Source: E44-bin88 sp050123275 (GTDB taxonomy: Bacteria > Chloroflexota > Dehalococcoidia > Dehalococcoidales > BS750m-G39). From it: 64,000 nucleotides of DNA. The number at the start of each line of letters is the position of its first letter. Within the stretch, counting starts at the first letter, position 1. Of this stretch, positions 31,899 to 42,221 are shown piece after piece. Both the position numbers and the translations under genes were made by a program. Location of the stretch: the NCBI GenBank assembly GCA_050123275.1, contig JASFHK010000005.1:41313-105312 (forward strand). Reading direction: 5' to 3'. The notes beneath the pieces were generated by a model. The model did no database searches. It saw only the letters and a program-made list of their open reading frames with translations, and was not told the origin of the DNA.

Positions 31899-33398
31899 AT
31901 GGCTGAAAAATCGGTAATCATTATCGGCGCCGGCATCGCCGGGCTTTGCGCCGGCTGCTACACCCGGATGAACGGCTACCGCACCCAGATGTTCGAAATG
32001 CACGATAAGCCGGGCGGGCTTTGTACTGCCTGGGAGCGCAAGGGTTACACCTTCGACCTTTGCATTGACTGGCTGATGGGTTCCAAGCCGGGCGTTGGTA
32101 TCTACCCGCTCTGGCAGGAGCTGGGAGCCCTGCCGGGTCAGGAAATAATCAATATGGAACGCTTCTATCGCGTGGAGACCGTCGACGGCGGGGTAGTCGA
32201 GATGTATAACGACATAGACCGCCTGGAAGCACATCTCCTGGAAATAGCTCCGGAGGACGAGAAGACGATAAAAGAGGTCGCCCGGGCGATACGGCGTTTC
32301 ACCAAGCTGGACATGTCGGTGGAGAAACCGCCGGAGCTTTCTAATTTCTTCGACGGGATTAAGATGATGTTCAAGATGCTCCCCTTTATGGGCGACTTCC
32401 GCAAGTGGGGCAAGATGACGATGGATGAATTCGTCCAACGTTTTAAGAATCCGCGGCTACGGAGCGCCTGGAAAATTATGCCACCGGAAATGAGTGGCAC
32501 GGCGATGGTGATAACCATGGCCGGCTTCGACCAGAAGTCGCAGGGCTACCCCATCGGTGGTTCGCTGCCCTTCGCCCGGGCCATCGAAAAGCGCTATCTG
32601 TCTCTGGGCGGCGAGGCGCACTACAAGTCCAAGGTTACTAAAATACTGGTCGAAAACGACTGTGCCGTGGGCATAGAGCTGGCGGACGGCAGCCAGCACC
32701 GCGCCGACTACGTTATCTCCGCCGCCGACGGCTACACCACTATCTTCGAGATGCTGGAGGGGAAATACGTCGACGATACCGTTCGCGGCTACTACAAAGA
32801 GCTGCCCATCTTCGAGCCGCTCGTTTTCATGGGGCTGGGGGTCAACCGAGATTTCGCCGATTTCCCCCAAATGGTTACCGGGCTCATACTCCAGCTGGAA
32901 AAGCCGATAACAGTCGGCGGCAAGGAGCGCCGCTGGCTGGAGGTGCGTATCCACAACTTCGACCCCACTTTGGCCCCGAAAGGCAAAACGACTATTACCG
33001 TCATGTTCGATTCCAACTATGCCTACTGGGAGAAGTTGCATAAAGACCTCAAAGCCTATAAGGCGGAGAAGGCGGAAATAGCCAGGCTCGTCATCGAGGC
33101 GCTGGACAGGCGCTTCCCCGGGCTGGCCGCCCAGGTGGAGGTGACCGACGTCTCGACGCCGGTTACCTTTAAACGCTATACCGGTAACTGGCAGGGAAGC
33201 TTCGAGGGGTGGATGATTACCCCCAAGACGATGATGCTCCGTATGAAGAAGACACTGCCCGGGCTGGACGCTTTCTATATGATAGGGCAGTGGATTCAGC
33301 CGGGCGGGGGCTTGCCCACCGGCGCCATCACCGGGCGCCACGTGGCTCAGATTCTATGTAAGCGGGATAAAAAGGAGTTTGTCACCACCGTTCCCTGA
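31899..33398 (+). CDS. FAD-dependent oxidoreductase, phytoene-desaturase-like
   Basis: 499 residues. The N-terminal dinucleotide site is IIGAGIAGLCAGCYTRMNGYRTQMFEMHDKPGGLC, and the C-terminal signature is YMIGQWIQPGGGLPTGAITGRHVAQ, the layout of CrtI-like/phytoene dehydrogenase-related proteins. Many members are not carotenoid enzymes; the substrate cannot be told. It lies between archease (10 bases upstream) and rtcB (33 bases downstream). GGAGG precedes the ATG. Confidence 0.85.
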   Translation: MAEKSVIIIGAGIAGLCAGCYTRMNGYRTQMFEMHDKPGGLCTAWERKGYTFDLCIDWLMGSKPGVGIYPLWQELGALPGQEIINMERFYRVETVDGGVVEMYNDIDRLEAHLLEIAPEDEKTIKEVARAIRRFTKLDMSVEKPPELSNFFDGIKMMFKMLPFMGDFRKWGKMTMDEFVQRFKNPRLRSAWKIMPPEMSGTAMVITMAGFDQKSQGYPIGGSLPFARAIEKRYLSLGGEAHYKSKVTKILVENDCAVGIELADGSQHRADYVISAADGYTTIFEMLEGKYVDDTVRGYYKELPIFEPLVFMGLGVNRDFADFPQMVTGLILQLEKPITVGGKERRWLEVRIHNFDPTLAPKGKTTITVMFDSNYAYWEKLHKDLKAYKAEKAEIARLVIEALDRRFPGLAAQVEVTDVSTPVTFKRYTGNWQGSFEGWMITPKTMMLRMKKTLPGLDAFYMIGQWIQPGGGLPTGAITGRHVAQILCKRDKKEFVTTVP

Positions 33399-33431
33399 AC
33401 GACTTCAGGAATAATTAAGGAGTAGCCGATA

Positions 33432-34892
33432 ATGGCGGCCCCCTGGAAGAGTATAGTCAAGAAGATAGACGACTACCGCTGGGAGATACCCACCGGCTAT
33501 AAAGCAGGTATGCGGGTGCCGGGGCGTATTTTCGCCAGCGAGGCCATGCTCGACCACATCTGGGAGGAGCAGGTCTTTCAGCAGGTGGCCAACGTGGCCT
33601 TCCTGCCCGGCATCGTCCGCCACTCGCTGGCCATGCCCGATATTCACTGGGGCTACGGCTTCCCCATCGGCGGGGTGGCGGCGACGCGGGTCAAAGACGG
33701 GGTGGTTTCGCCGGGTGGCGTCGGCTTCGACATCAACTGTGGCGTCCGGCTGCTGCGCACCGACCTTACCGAGGCGGAGGTCAGGCCCCGCATCGACTCG
33801 CTGGTGGTCGACCTTTTTGCTAACATACCCTCCGGCGTCGGCTCGGAGGGCAAGATAAAGGCCACCAGGAAAGAGCTGGACGAGGTCATGGTGCAGGGCA
33901 GCCGCTGGGCTCTGGAAAAGGGCTATGGGCTTCCCGATGACATTATCGCCACCGAGGAGTCGGGCTGTATGAAGGGCGCCCGCGCCGACAGGGTTAGCGA
34001 ACGGGCCAAGAAACGGGGCTTGCTCCAGCTGGGTACGCTGGGTTCGGGCAACCATTTCTTGGAAGTGGCCGTCGTTGACGAGATTTACGACGCCGATGCC
34101 GCTAAAGTGATGGGCATCGAAGCTTTGGGACAGGTGCTGGTGCTGATACACACCGGCTCGCGCGGCTTCGGCCACCAGATTTGCTCCGACTACGTCGAGT
34201 TGCTGGGTCAGGCGGTCAGGAAATACGGCATCGAGCTGCCCGACCGCCAGCTCGCCTGCGCCCCTATCGAGTCGCCGGAGGGCAGGGACTACCTGGCGGC
34301 AATGGCCTGCGCCGCCAACTACGCCTGGACCAACCGCCAGTTCATCCTGCACTGGGCGCGCGAGTCATTCGCCCGCGTTTTCGGTAAGAGCCAGCGGGAG
34401 CTGGGCATGAAACAGATTTACGACGTTTGCCACAACATCGCCAAGCTGGAAAGCTACGATATCGACGGCAAGCAAGAACGGCTTTGCGTCCACCGCAAGG
34501 GGGCGACGCGCGCTTTTCCCGCCGGCCACCCCGATGTACCCGAAGCCTACCGTAAGATAGGCCAGCCGGTGCTCATTCCGGGAGATATGGGTCGTTTCTC
34601 CTTCGTCGCCTTGGGCACCGAGACGGCGCTGGCCGAGACCTTCGGCTCTACCTGCCACGGGGCGGGGCGGCTGCAATCGCGGGGGGCCGCCAAGCGCAGC
34701 CAGAAGGGCGCCGACGTCGCCCGCTCGCTGGCCGCCAGGGGCATCACCGTCAAGGCGGGGAGCATGGCTTCACTGGCCGAGGAAGCGCCGCAGGCGTATA
34801 AAGACGTCAGTGAGGTGGTTGACATAACCCATAAAGCGGGCATATCGCGCAAGGTGGTCAAGACCAGGCCGATAGGTGTAATCAAGGGATAG
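33432..34892 (+). CDS. rtcB: RNA-splicing ligase RtcB (3'-phosphate/5'-OH RNA ligase)
   Basis: 486 residues, normal length, without an intein. Metal-site motifs are GGVGFDINCGVRLL, LGSGNHFLEV, HTGSRGFGHQI, and the catalytic histidine region HRKGATRAFPAGHP that accepts GMP, followed by MGRFSFVALGT and STCHGAGR. It joins RNA 2',3'-cyclic phosphate ends to 5'-OH ends with GTP and Mn2+. AAGGAG lies eight bases before the ATG. The archease upstream is its usual partner. Confidence 0.96.
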   Translation: MAAPWKSIVKKIDDYRWEIPTGYKAGMRVPGRIFASEAMLDHIWEEQVFQQVANVAFLPGIVRHSLAMPDIHWGYGFPIGGVAATRVKDGVVSPGGVGFDINCGVRLLRTDLTEAEVRPRIDSLVVDLFANIPSGVGSEGKIKATRKELDEVMVQGSRWALEKGYGLPDDIIATEESGCMKGARADRVSERAKKRGLLQLGTLGSGNHFLEVAVVDEIYDADAAKVMGIEALGQVLVLIHTGSRGFGHQICSDYVELLGQAVRKYGIELPDRQLACAPIESPEGRDYLAAMACAANYAWTNRQFILHWARESFARVFGKSQRELGMKQIYDVCHNIAKLESYDIDGKQERLCVHRKGATRAFPAGHPDVPEAYRKIGQPVLIPGDMGRFSFVALGTETALAETFGSTCHGAGRLQSRGAAKRSQKGADVARSLAARGITVKAGSMASLAEEAPQAYKDVSEVVDITHKAGISRKVVKTRPIGVIKG

Positions 34893-34938
34893 CTTGCCGC
34901 CGCCGGCAGGGGGGAGACAACGGGGGCGGTTAATGTTA

Positions 34939-34944
34939 TATAAT
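34939..34944 (+). promoter_or_regulatory. -10 box upstream of cysM
   Basis: A perfect TATAAT lies about 30 bases before the ATG of the cysteine synthase gene. No convincing -35 is seen. Confidence 0.4.
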
Positions 34945-34973
34945 ACAGACTAATACGGAAAAGGATAAGAGGT

Positions 34974-35873
34974 ATGTATTTTAAGAACATCGTCGACGCC
35001 GTGGGACACACTCCTTTAATCGAGCTGAACCGGATGAGCCCCAGCCCGAAGGTGAAAATCATGGTCAAGCTGGAAGGCCAGAACCCGGGCGGCAGCGCCA
35101 GTATCAAGGACCGGGTCGCCAAGTACATGATTGAAAAGGCGGAAGCCAGCGGCGAGCTGACCAAGGAGAAGACCATTATCGAAGCCACCAGCGGCAACAC
35201 CGGTATCGCCCTGGCCTGGCTGGGTCGGCAGAAGGGCTACAAAGTAACCATCGTCATGCCCGAAAGCATGAGCATGGAACGACGGCAGCTGCTCAAGATT
35301 AACGGCGCCGAGCTTATCCTCACCGAGGGGAAGCTGGGAATGGGGGCGGCTATCGCCAGAGCCGGCGAGATGGCGGCTAAGGACAAGAGCTACTTCATGC
35401 CCGACCAGTTCACCAACCCGGCCAACCCGCTGGCGCACTACGAGACCACCGCCGTCGAGATAATAGAAGACTTCCCCTACGATAAAATCGATGTGCTCGT
35501 CGCCGGCATCGGCACTGGCGGTACCATTATGGGCATCGCCAGGAGGCTTAAAGAGAAATACCCCGATATCAAGGTTATCGGCGTCGAGCCGCCGACGGGC
35601 GACGAGATACAGGGTTTGAAGTGCCTGGGAGAGGCTTTGCCGCCTTTCTGGGAACCGTCGCTCATCAGCCAGAAGACGAGCGTTTTAAGCAAGGACGCGG
35701 CGGAAGCCGCCGCCGACATGCTCAAGAAGGAAGGTATCTTCACCGGGCTTTCTTCGGGGGCTTCGACCTACCAGGCGATAAAGACGGCCAGGGAGATAGG
35801 CGAGGGTAACATCGTGGCCATACTGGCCGACGCCGGCTGGAAATACCTTAGCCTTGATATGTGGAATAAGTAG
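34974..35873 (+). CDS. cysM: Cysteine synthase (O-acetylserine or O-phosphoserine sulfhydrylase family)
   Basis: 299 residues of the fold type II PLP family. The PLP lysine is in SASIKDRVAKYMIE, the substrate loop is TSGNTGIALAW, and the phosphate-binding loop is GIGTGGTI. It joins sulfide to an activated serine to make cysteine. Features such as NPGGSASIKDR and the short C-terminus are closer to CysM than CysK, but the exact acceptor is uncertain. It is a single gene with its own -10 box. Confidence 0.9.
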   Translation: MYFKNIVDAVGHTPLIELNRMSPSPKVKIMVKLEGQNPGGSASIKDRVAKYMIEKAEASGELTKEKTIIEATSGNTGIALAWLGRQKGYKVTIVMPESMSMERRQLLKINGAELILTEGKLGMGAAIARAGEMAAKDKSYFMPDQFTNPANPLAHYETTAVEIIEDFPYDKIDVLVAGIGTGGTIMGIARRLKEKYPDIKVIGVEPPTGDEIQGLKCLGEALPPFWEPSLISQKTSVLSKDAAEAAADMLKKEGIFTGLSSGASTYQAIKTAREIGEGNIVAILADAGWKYLSLDMWNK

Positions 35874-35880
35874 GCGTGCG

Positions 35881-36729
35881 TTATTCTGAATACTCTACGG
35901 CTTCTTCGGCTCCCGGGGGCAGCTCGATAGAAAGCGGCTGGTTGTAATCGTAGGCCATCAGGGTCAGCTTGGTATCTATTTTGACTTCACCCTCTACATC
36001 GGAACTGCCCGTCATTTCAGGGGTCAGCTCGACGGACATCGTTATCTCCGCCTTCATCAGGAAATAGCTGTCCTTGGCTATCCACTGTTTAGCCGAGCAA
36101 TGCTTAACAAGCTCTTTCAGCAAATCATCGTCGGCGTCGTCCGCCGTACCGCCGCTCATCCCCATTTGCTGCATGAATAGCTCCCAGAGGTGTTCCTCGG
36201 CCGGGCTTATTTCCAGAACGTAGCAGTCCACGCCGTTCACCGTCTCGCTGCCGATGACCTTGGCCTTGGTTGAGGCTTCCAGCATGGCTAGCTCGAAATC
36301 AACCTGGTTCATGTCTTCCCAGAATCCCTCCGGTATTTCTCCTGACGACCAGCTGAATTCCCCGAATTCGTTATCCGAGGCCACGTAGCCCTCATCCTCG
36401 ATGACGTAGGTATCCATGGTCGTGTTTACATCGTAGCTGCCGGTCATGGTTGAAATCATCGTCTGGATGTAATGCATCTTCAGGTTGGCCGGGTCGAACT
36501 CGCCGTTCTGGGTGATAATCAGCGAGCCTTCGATAGCTTCACCCTCGGTTTCGCCGGCCATCTCCATGGTCGAGGTTGTTTCGAACCGGTAGCTGTTGAT
36601 GTCGTCCTGTACCTGGAGGGCGCTTTCGGTTATCTCCTGCGCTTGAGCTTGCGCTTCTCCATCGCAGGCGCCGAAGGCGAACACCATAGTCAGTAGCAAT
36701 AGCGATATACCCAGAGTTTTCTTAATCAT
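35881..36729 (-). CDS. LolA/DUF6612-like lipoprotein
   Basis: 282 residues from ATG 36729, which follows GAGGGAGATAAA; a longer frame to 36795 has no ribosome site. The signal SLLLLTMVFAFGAC ends in a lipobox. The mature protein has the repeated beta-strand pattern of LolA-like lipid-carrier folds (YRFETTSTMEMAG, LKMHYIQTM, MDTYVIEDEGYV, GVDCYVLEISP, WIAKDSYFLMKAEI). Such proteins may shuttle lipids or sense envelope state; its role here is unknown. It is downstream of cimA and a 47-residue membrane protein. Confidence 0.75.
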   Translation of the reverse strand: MIKKTLGISLLLLTMVFAFGACDGEAQAQAQEITESALQVQDDINSYRFETTSTMEMAGETEGEAIEGSLIITQNGEFDPANLKMHYIQTMISTMTGSYDVNTTMDTYVIEDEGYVASDNEFGEFSWSSGEIPEGFWEDMNQVDFELAMLEASTKAKVIGSETVNGVDCYVLEISPAEEHLWELFMQQMGMSGGTADDADDDLLKELVKHCSAKQWIAKDSYFLMKAEITMSVELTPEMTGSSDVEGEVKIDTKLTLMAYDYNQPLSIELPPGAEEAVEYSE

Positions 36730-36763
36730 TTTATCTCCCTCTAGGGGCCGCTGGTGTTTCCGG

Positions 36764-36903
36764 CTACCAGGGCACGAAGGACGAGCCCATGGCAAAGGCG
36801 ATGATAATCCAGAGCAGCGAGAGGACGACGCATACCCCCAGGCTGATGAGAGTAAAGCGCCACCATATCGCCCAGACCAGGCCCCAGGTCACCTTAATCT
36901 CGT

Positions 36904-36907
<4 letters not shown>
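36764..36907 (-). CDS. Small membrane protein (47 residues) coupled to cimA
   Basis: ATG 36907 overlaps the cimA stop as ATGA. The 47-residue product has a Trp-rich amphipathic start (MNEIKVTWGLVWAIWWRF) and one long hydrophobic segment (LISLGVCVVLSLLWIIIAFAM). It is too short to be found by usual length filters. Translational coupling and a clear membrane helix support it as a real gene; function is unknown. Confidence 0.6.
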
Positions 36908-38499
<1,592 letters not shown>

Positions 38500-38503
38500 T
38501 TTC

Positions 38504-39598
38504 TTATGCCTTCACCTTCCCGGCGATGAGGTCTCCCATCTTCGCCGTGCCTACCTTGGTTTTGCCTTCCGTCATTATATCATAGGTGCGGTAGCCTTCT
38601 TTGAGAACCTCGTCCACTGCCTTCTCGATAAGGGCGGCTTCCTTAGCCAGCCCGCAGGAGTGGCGCAGCATCATGGCCGTGCTCAGGATGATGGCGATGG
38701 GGTTGGCCATGTCCAGCCCGGCGCGGCGGGGGGCGCTGCCGTGAATCGGCTCGTACATGCCGAAGGTCTTGACGCTTTCCTTGGGCACGCCGGCCAGACT
38801 GGCCGAGGGCAACATGCCCATCGAGCCGGCCAGCATCGAGGCTTCGTCGGTGAGTATGTCGCCGAAGGTGTTTTCGGTGACCAGCACATCGAAATAGGTC
38901 GGGTTTTGAATCAGGCGCATGGAGCAGGCGTCCACCAGCATGTGGTCGAGCTCCACGTCGGGGTAGTCTTTAGCCACCTCTGTGGTCACCTGCCGCCACA
39001 GCCGCGAGGACTCCAGCACGTTGGCTTTATCCACCGAGGTCAGCTTCTGGCGGCGCAATTTGGCCAGCTCGAAGCCGACGCGGACGATGCGCTCGATTTC
39101 CTGCTCGGAATAGCTCATCGAATCGACGGCGCGGCGTCCCCGCGAGGTCGTCCACCTTCGCTTGGGCCTGCCGAAATAAAGCCCGCCGGTAAGCTCCCTG
39201 ACGAAGACGAAGTCGGCGCCCTTGATGACGTGGGGTTTGAGGTTGGTCTGGTCCACCAGCATCGGCGAGACCCTGACCGGGCGCAGGTTGGCGAAAAGCC
39301 CCAGTCCCTTGCGCAGGTCGAGCAGACCGTCCTCGGGGTGAACCGGGGCCAGGGGGTCGTCCCATTTGGGGCCACCCACCGCCCCCAGCAACACCGCGTC
39401 CGTCTTCTTGCACATTCTTAACGTTTCTTTGGAAAGCGCCGTGCCTTCGGCGTCAATGGCAGCGCCGCCCACCAGCCCTTCGCGCAGGTTAAAGCGGTGG
39501 TTGAAGCGCTGGCCGATGGCTTCCAGTACTTTAACGGCTTCGGTAATGACGTCGGGGCCGATGCCGTCCCCGGGCAGACTTGCTATTTCGAATTTCAC
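38504..39598 (-). CDS. leuB: 3-isopropylmalate dehydrogenase
   Basis: 364 residues. It has the isocitrate/isopropylmalate dehydrogenase motifs: LPGDGIGPDV, GAVGGPKWD, LRPVRVSP, RELTGGLYFG, VDACSMRLI, ENTFGDILTDEASM and the NAD site EPIHGSAPRRAG. It oxidises 3-isopropylmalate in leucine synthesis and probably methylmalate in the citramalate route. Its ATG directly abuts the leuD stop codon. Confidence 0.96.
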   Translation of the reverse strand: MKFEIASLPGDGIGPDVITEAVKVLEAIGQRFNHRFNLREGLVGGAAIDAEGTALSKETLRMCKKTDAVLLGAVGGPKWDDPLAPVHPEDGLLDLRKGLGLFANLRPVRVSPMLVDQTNLKPHVIKGADFVFVRELTGGLYFGRPKRRWTTSRGRRAVDSMSYSEQEIERIVRVGFELAKLRRQKLTSVDKANVLESSRLWRQVTTEVAKDYPDVELDHMLVDACSMRLIQNPTYFDVLVTENTFGDILTDEASMLAGSMGMLPSASLAGVPKESVKTFGMYEPIHGSAPRRAGLDMANPIAIILSTAMMLRHSCGLAKEAALIEKAVDEVLKEGYRTYDIMTEGKTKVGTAKMGDLIAGKVKA

Positions 39599-40099
39599 CT
39601 AGGCTCTCCTCCTCGCCAGTCTTTTCTTGGTATGCTCGACTAACCCGCTGTTGGCGATAAGCTCGGCCATGAATTCGGGGTAGGGCTTGGCCTTGAACTC
39701 GGCGCCCTTGGTCAGGTTCTTTATCTTGCCTTTGGCTAAGTCCACTTCCAGCGTGTCGCCGTTATCGGTCTTGGCTACCGCCTCGTCGCATTCCAGCAAC
39801 GGCAGGCCGATGTTGATGGCGTTACGGAAGAAGATGCGGGCGAAGCTACGGGCTATTATACAGGAAACGCCCGCCGCCTTGATAGCCAGCGGCGCGTGCT
39901 CACGCGACGAGCCGCAGCCGAAGTTGGTGGTGGCCATGATGATATCGCCCGGCTCGACCCGGTTGAGGAACTCGGTGTCGATATCCTCCATGCAATGCTT
40001 GGCCAGCTCGTCGGGGTCGGAGACGTTGAGATAGCGCGCCGGTATGATGGCGTCGGTGTTAACGTGAGCGCCGTATTTATGTACCTTGCCTTTTAGCAT
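39599..40099 (-). CDS. leuD: 3-isopropylmalate dehydratase small subunit
   Basis: 166 residues, the short archaeal/homoaconitase-like form. Motifs are HVNTDAIIPARYLN, NFGCGSSREHAP (substrate recognition) and IIARSFARIFFRNAINIGLPLLE. It pairs with LeuC to isomerise isopropylmalate and probably to dehydrate citramalate. It is separated from leuC by two unrelated genes, an unusual arrangement. Confidence 0.95.
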   Translation of the reverse strand: MLKGKVHKYGAHVNTDAIIPARYLNVSDPDELAKHCMEDIDTEFLNRVEPGDIIMATTNFGCGSSREHAPLAIKAAGVSCIIARSFARIFFRNAINIGLPLLECDEAVAKTDNGDTLEVDLAKGKIKNLTKGAEFKAKPYPEFMAELIANSGLVEHTKKRLARRRA

Positions 40100-40159
40100 G
40101 TTTTTAACCTCTTAACCGTTAGGTTATTTTCTAAAGGGGTGTAGCCTTTTTTAGTTCCC

Positions 40160-40405
40160 TTAATTTAAAGAGTACTTTGCAGACCTGTCCCATCGAATTT
40201 CGTTTTTACATTTTTTGCGTTGAAGAATATTGCGGACATTTCTTTTCCACTTTGGTTCATCAGATGTAGGAGATTGTCCTTCGAAATCCTCAGTATCTAG
40301 ATTGCCGTATTCCTCCACCATGTTATATATTTCCTTAAGCGGAACCCATCGCCTTCTTGGTAGACGTGTTTGAATAATGCCCCAAATCTCTTGAGCATGT
40401 ATCAT
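40160..40405 (-). CDS. Small hypothetical protein inside the leu operon
   Basis: 81 residues from ATG 40405, behind GGAGG with six bases of spacing. It is basic and Trp-rich (EIWGIIQTRLPRRRWVPLKEIYNMVEEYG, then EPKWKRNVRNILQRKKCKNEIRW), with the look of a winged-helix DNA-binding module. The DNA is visibly more AT-rich than its neighbours, suggesting recent acquisition. It is nearly coupled to the ATL-like gene upstream. No named family is assigned. Confidence 0.65.
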   Translation of the reverse strand: MIHAQEIWGIIQTRLPRRRWVPLKEIYNMVEEYGNLDTEDFEGQSPTSDEPKWKRNVRNILQRKKCKNEIRWDRSAKYSLN

Positions 40406-40406
40406 A

Positions 40407-40895
40407 TTACACCTCCACCAAACTCCCCTCGAAATCCTTTACTTTTTTTGGGTTGCCTTTCCTGTCCGGCAGAATGGTGTGCCCTTCGGCCTTGAGTTTG
40501 GCGGCCTGGGCCTCCACACCGCCGGGGAACTTTTCGCTTAACACACCGCCCACCTTTAACGTCCGCCAGTAGGGAGTAATGTCCTTTTTCCCTGCGGCGA
40601 CGTCCTCTTCGGCGGCGCGGGCGGCCATATTGGCGAAGATGCCGGTGGTGATGGGGCAGCCGATGCTGGCGCCGTGTTTCCTGGCCAGCTTTTCCCGAAT
40701 ACGGTTGATGGTGATGAGCTTGCCCTCGGGTACGCTGCGCATGATTCCGTCCACCTCCATCGGGTCGGGGATAATCACCGTGCCCGTGCCCCACCGTTGG
40801 GACATCCTGTCGTCAATCTCGACCACTTTGGGCAGGTTGTTCCGCTGGCCCGTCGTCTCCATCTTTTCCCGCCAGGTCTTCTTTAGCTTTACCAT
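40407..40895 (-). CDS. MGMT-family alkyltransferase-like (ATL) protein without the active cysteine
   Basis: 162 residues. The C-terminal part matches the DNA-binding domain of O6-alkylguanine-DNA alkyltransferase (VPEGKLITINRIREKLARKHGASIGCPITTGIFANMAA, then GGVLSEKF...LKAEGHTIL). Where methyltransferases have PCHRV, it reads PYWRTL, so the methyl-accepting Cys is missing. ATL proteins of this type bind alkylated bases and recruit nucleotide excision repair. It lies between leuC (13 bases upstream) and the small hypothetical gene. Confidence 0.78.
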   Translation of the reverse strand: MVKLKKTWREKMETTGQRNNLPKVVEIDDRMSQRWGTGTVIIPDPMEVDGIMRSVPEGKLITINRIREKLARKHGASIGCPITTGIFANMAARAAEEDVAAGKKDITPYWRTLKVGGVLSEKFPGGVEAQAAKLKAEGHTILPDRKGNPKKVKDFEGSLVEV

Positions 40896-40908
40896 TGCCT
40901 TTTACCCC

Positions 40909-42162
40909 CTAACAGAGTTCTTCGGGGCTGGTAATTTTGCCGGTTACGGCGCTGGCGGCGGCGACGGCGGGATTGGCCAGGTATATTTCCGACTTGGTGC
41001 TGCCCATCCTGCCCACGAAGTTGCGGTTGGTGGTGGAAACGCACCTTTCGCCGTCGGCCAGAACGCCCATGTGACCACCCAGGCAGGGGCCGCAGGTGGG
41101 TGTGCTCACGGCGGCGCCCGCCCTGATAAAGGTCTCGATAAGCCCTTCGACGAGGGCGTCGAGATAAATCTGTTGCGTGCCGGGGATGACGATACAGCGC
41201 ACGCCGGCGTGTACCTTGTTGCCTTTCAGTATCTGCGCCGCCAGCCTCAGGTCTTCGAGGCGGCCGTTGGTGCAGCTGCCGATTACGGCCTGGTTTATCT
41301 TTATATTCTTCAGCTTGCTGATGGGCTGGCTGTTGGCCGGGGAGTGGGGCAGGGAGACCTGCGGCTCTATCCGGCTGACGTCGTACTCGATGACGCGGGC
41401 GTACTCGGCGTCGCTGTCGGGCTCATAGACCAGGTAGGGTCGCTCGGCGCGTGATTTGACATAAAGTTGTGTCTTGTTGTCCACGCCGAAGAGCCCGGCC
41501 TTGCCGCCGGCTTCGATAGCCATGTTGGCCATGGTGAAGCGCCCGTCTATGGGCAGGGCCTCGATGGCCTCTCCGCAAAACTCCATCGCCGAATACAGGG
41601 CGCCGTCGACGCCGATGTCGCCGATGGTATAAAGTATCAAATCCTTGCCGCCGACCCACTTGCCCGGCTTGCCGTTATAGACCAGCTTGATGGTGGGGGG
41701 CACCTTCATCCAGATGTCGCCGGTGGCCATGGCGACAGCGATATCGGTGGAGCCCATGCCGGTGGCGAAAGCGCCCAAAGCGCCGTAGGTGCAGGTGTGG
41801 GAATCGGCGCCGATGACCACCTCGCCGGGCAGCACCAGCCCCTGCTCGGGCAGGAGCACGTGCTCGATGCCCATCTCGCCCACCTCGAAGTACTTTATGC
41901 CCTGCTTACGGGCGAACTCGCGCATCAGCTTGGCCTGCTCGGCGGAAGCGATGTCCTTGTTGGGAGTGAAATGGTCGGGCACCATCACCACCTTTTCCGG
42001 GTCGAAGACCCGCTTTACCCCCAGCTTTTGAAATTCCCGTATGGCGATGGGGGCGGTGATGTCGTTGGACAATACCAGGTCGACCCGCACGTTGATAAAC
42101 TCGCCGGGGCTTACCCGTTTCTTATTGGCGTGAGCCGCCAGTATCTTTTCAGCTAGAGTCAA
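40909..42162 (-). CDS. leuC: 3-isopropylmalate dehydratase large subunit
   Basis: 417 residues, the archaeal/homoaconitase-like size class. Aconitase-type motifs are VMVPDHFTPNKD, IGADSHTCTYGALGAFATGMGSTDIA, IGSCTNGRLEDL and TPTCGPCLGGHMGVLADGERCVSTTNRNF, supplying the three [4Fe-4S] cysteines. Together with LeuD it isomerises 2- to 3-isopropylmalate. It follows leuA by 59 bases. Confidence 0.96.
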   Translation of the reverse strand: MTLAEKILAAHANKKRVSPGEFINVRVDLVLSNDITAPIAIREFQKLGVKRVFDPEKVVMVPDHFTPNKDIASAEQAKLMREFARKQGIKYFEVGEMGIEHVLLPEQGLVLPGEVVIGADSHTCTYGALGAFATGMGSTDIAVAMATGDIWMKVPPTIKLVYNGKPGKWVGGKDLILYTIGDIGVDGALYSAMEFCGEAIEALPIDGRFTMANMAIEAGGKAGLFGVDNKTQLYVKSRAERPYLVYEPDSDAEYARVIEYDVSRIEPQVSLPHSPANSQPISKLKNIKINQAVIGSCTNGRLEDLRLAAQILKGNKVHAGVRCIVIPGTQQIYLDALVEGLIETFIRAGAAVSTPTCGPCLGGHMGVLADGERCVSTTNRNFVGRMGSTKSEIYLANPAVAAASAVTGKITSPEELC

Positions 42163-42221
42163 TGCAGCTTCCTTTCTCCCCAGAGATCCATGGTGTCGGG
42201 TGGGGTGGTCTATCCCTGGGC

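Noticed and set aside
34893..34920. GC-rich hairpin (TGCCG...CGGCA) after rtcB as a terminator
   Set aside because: Only five base pairs and no T-run.
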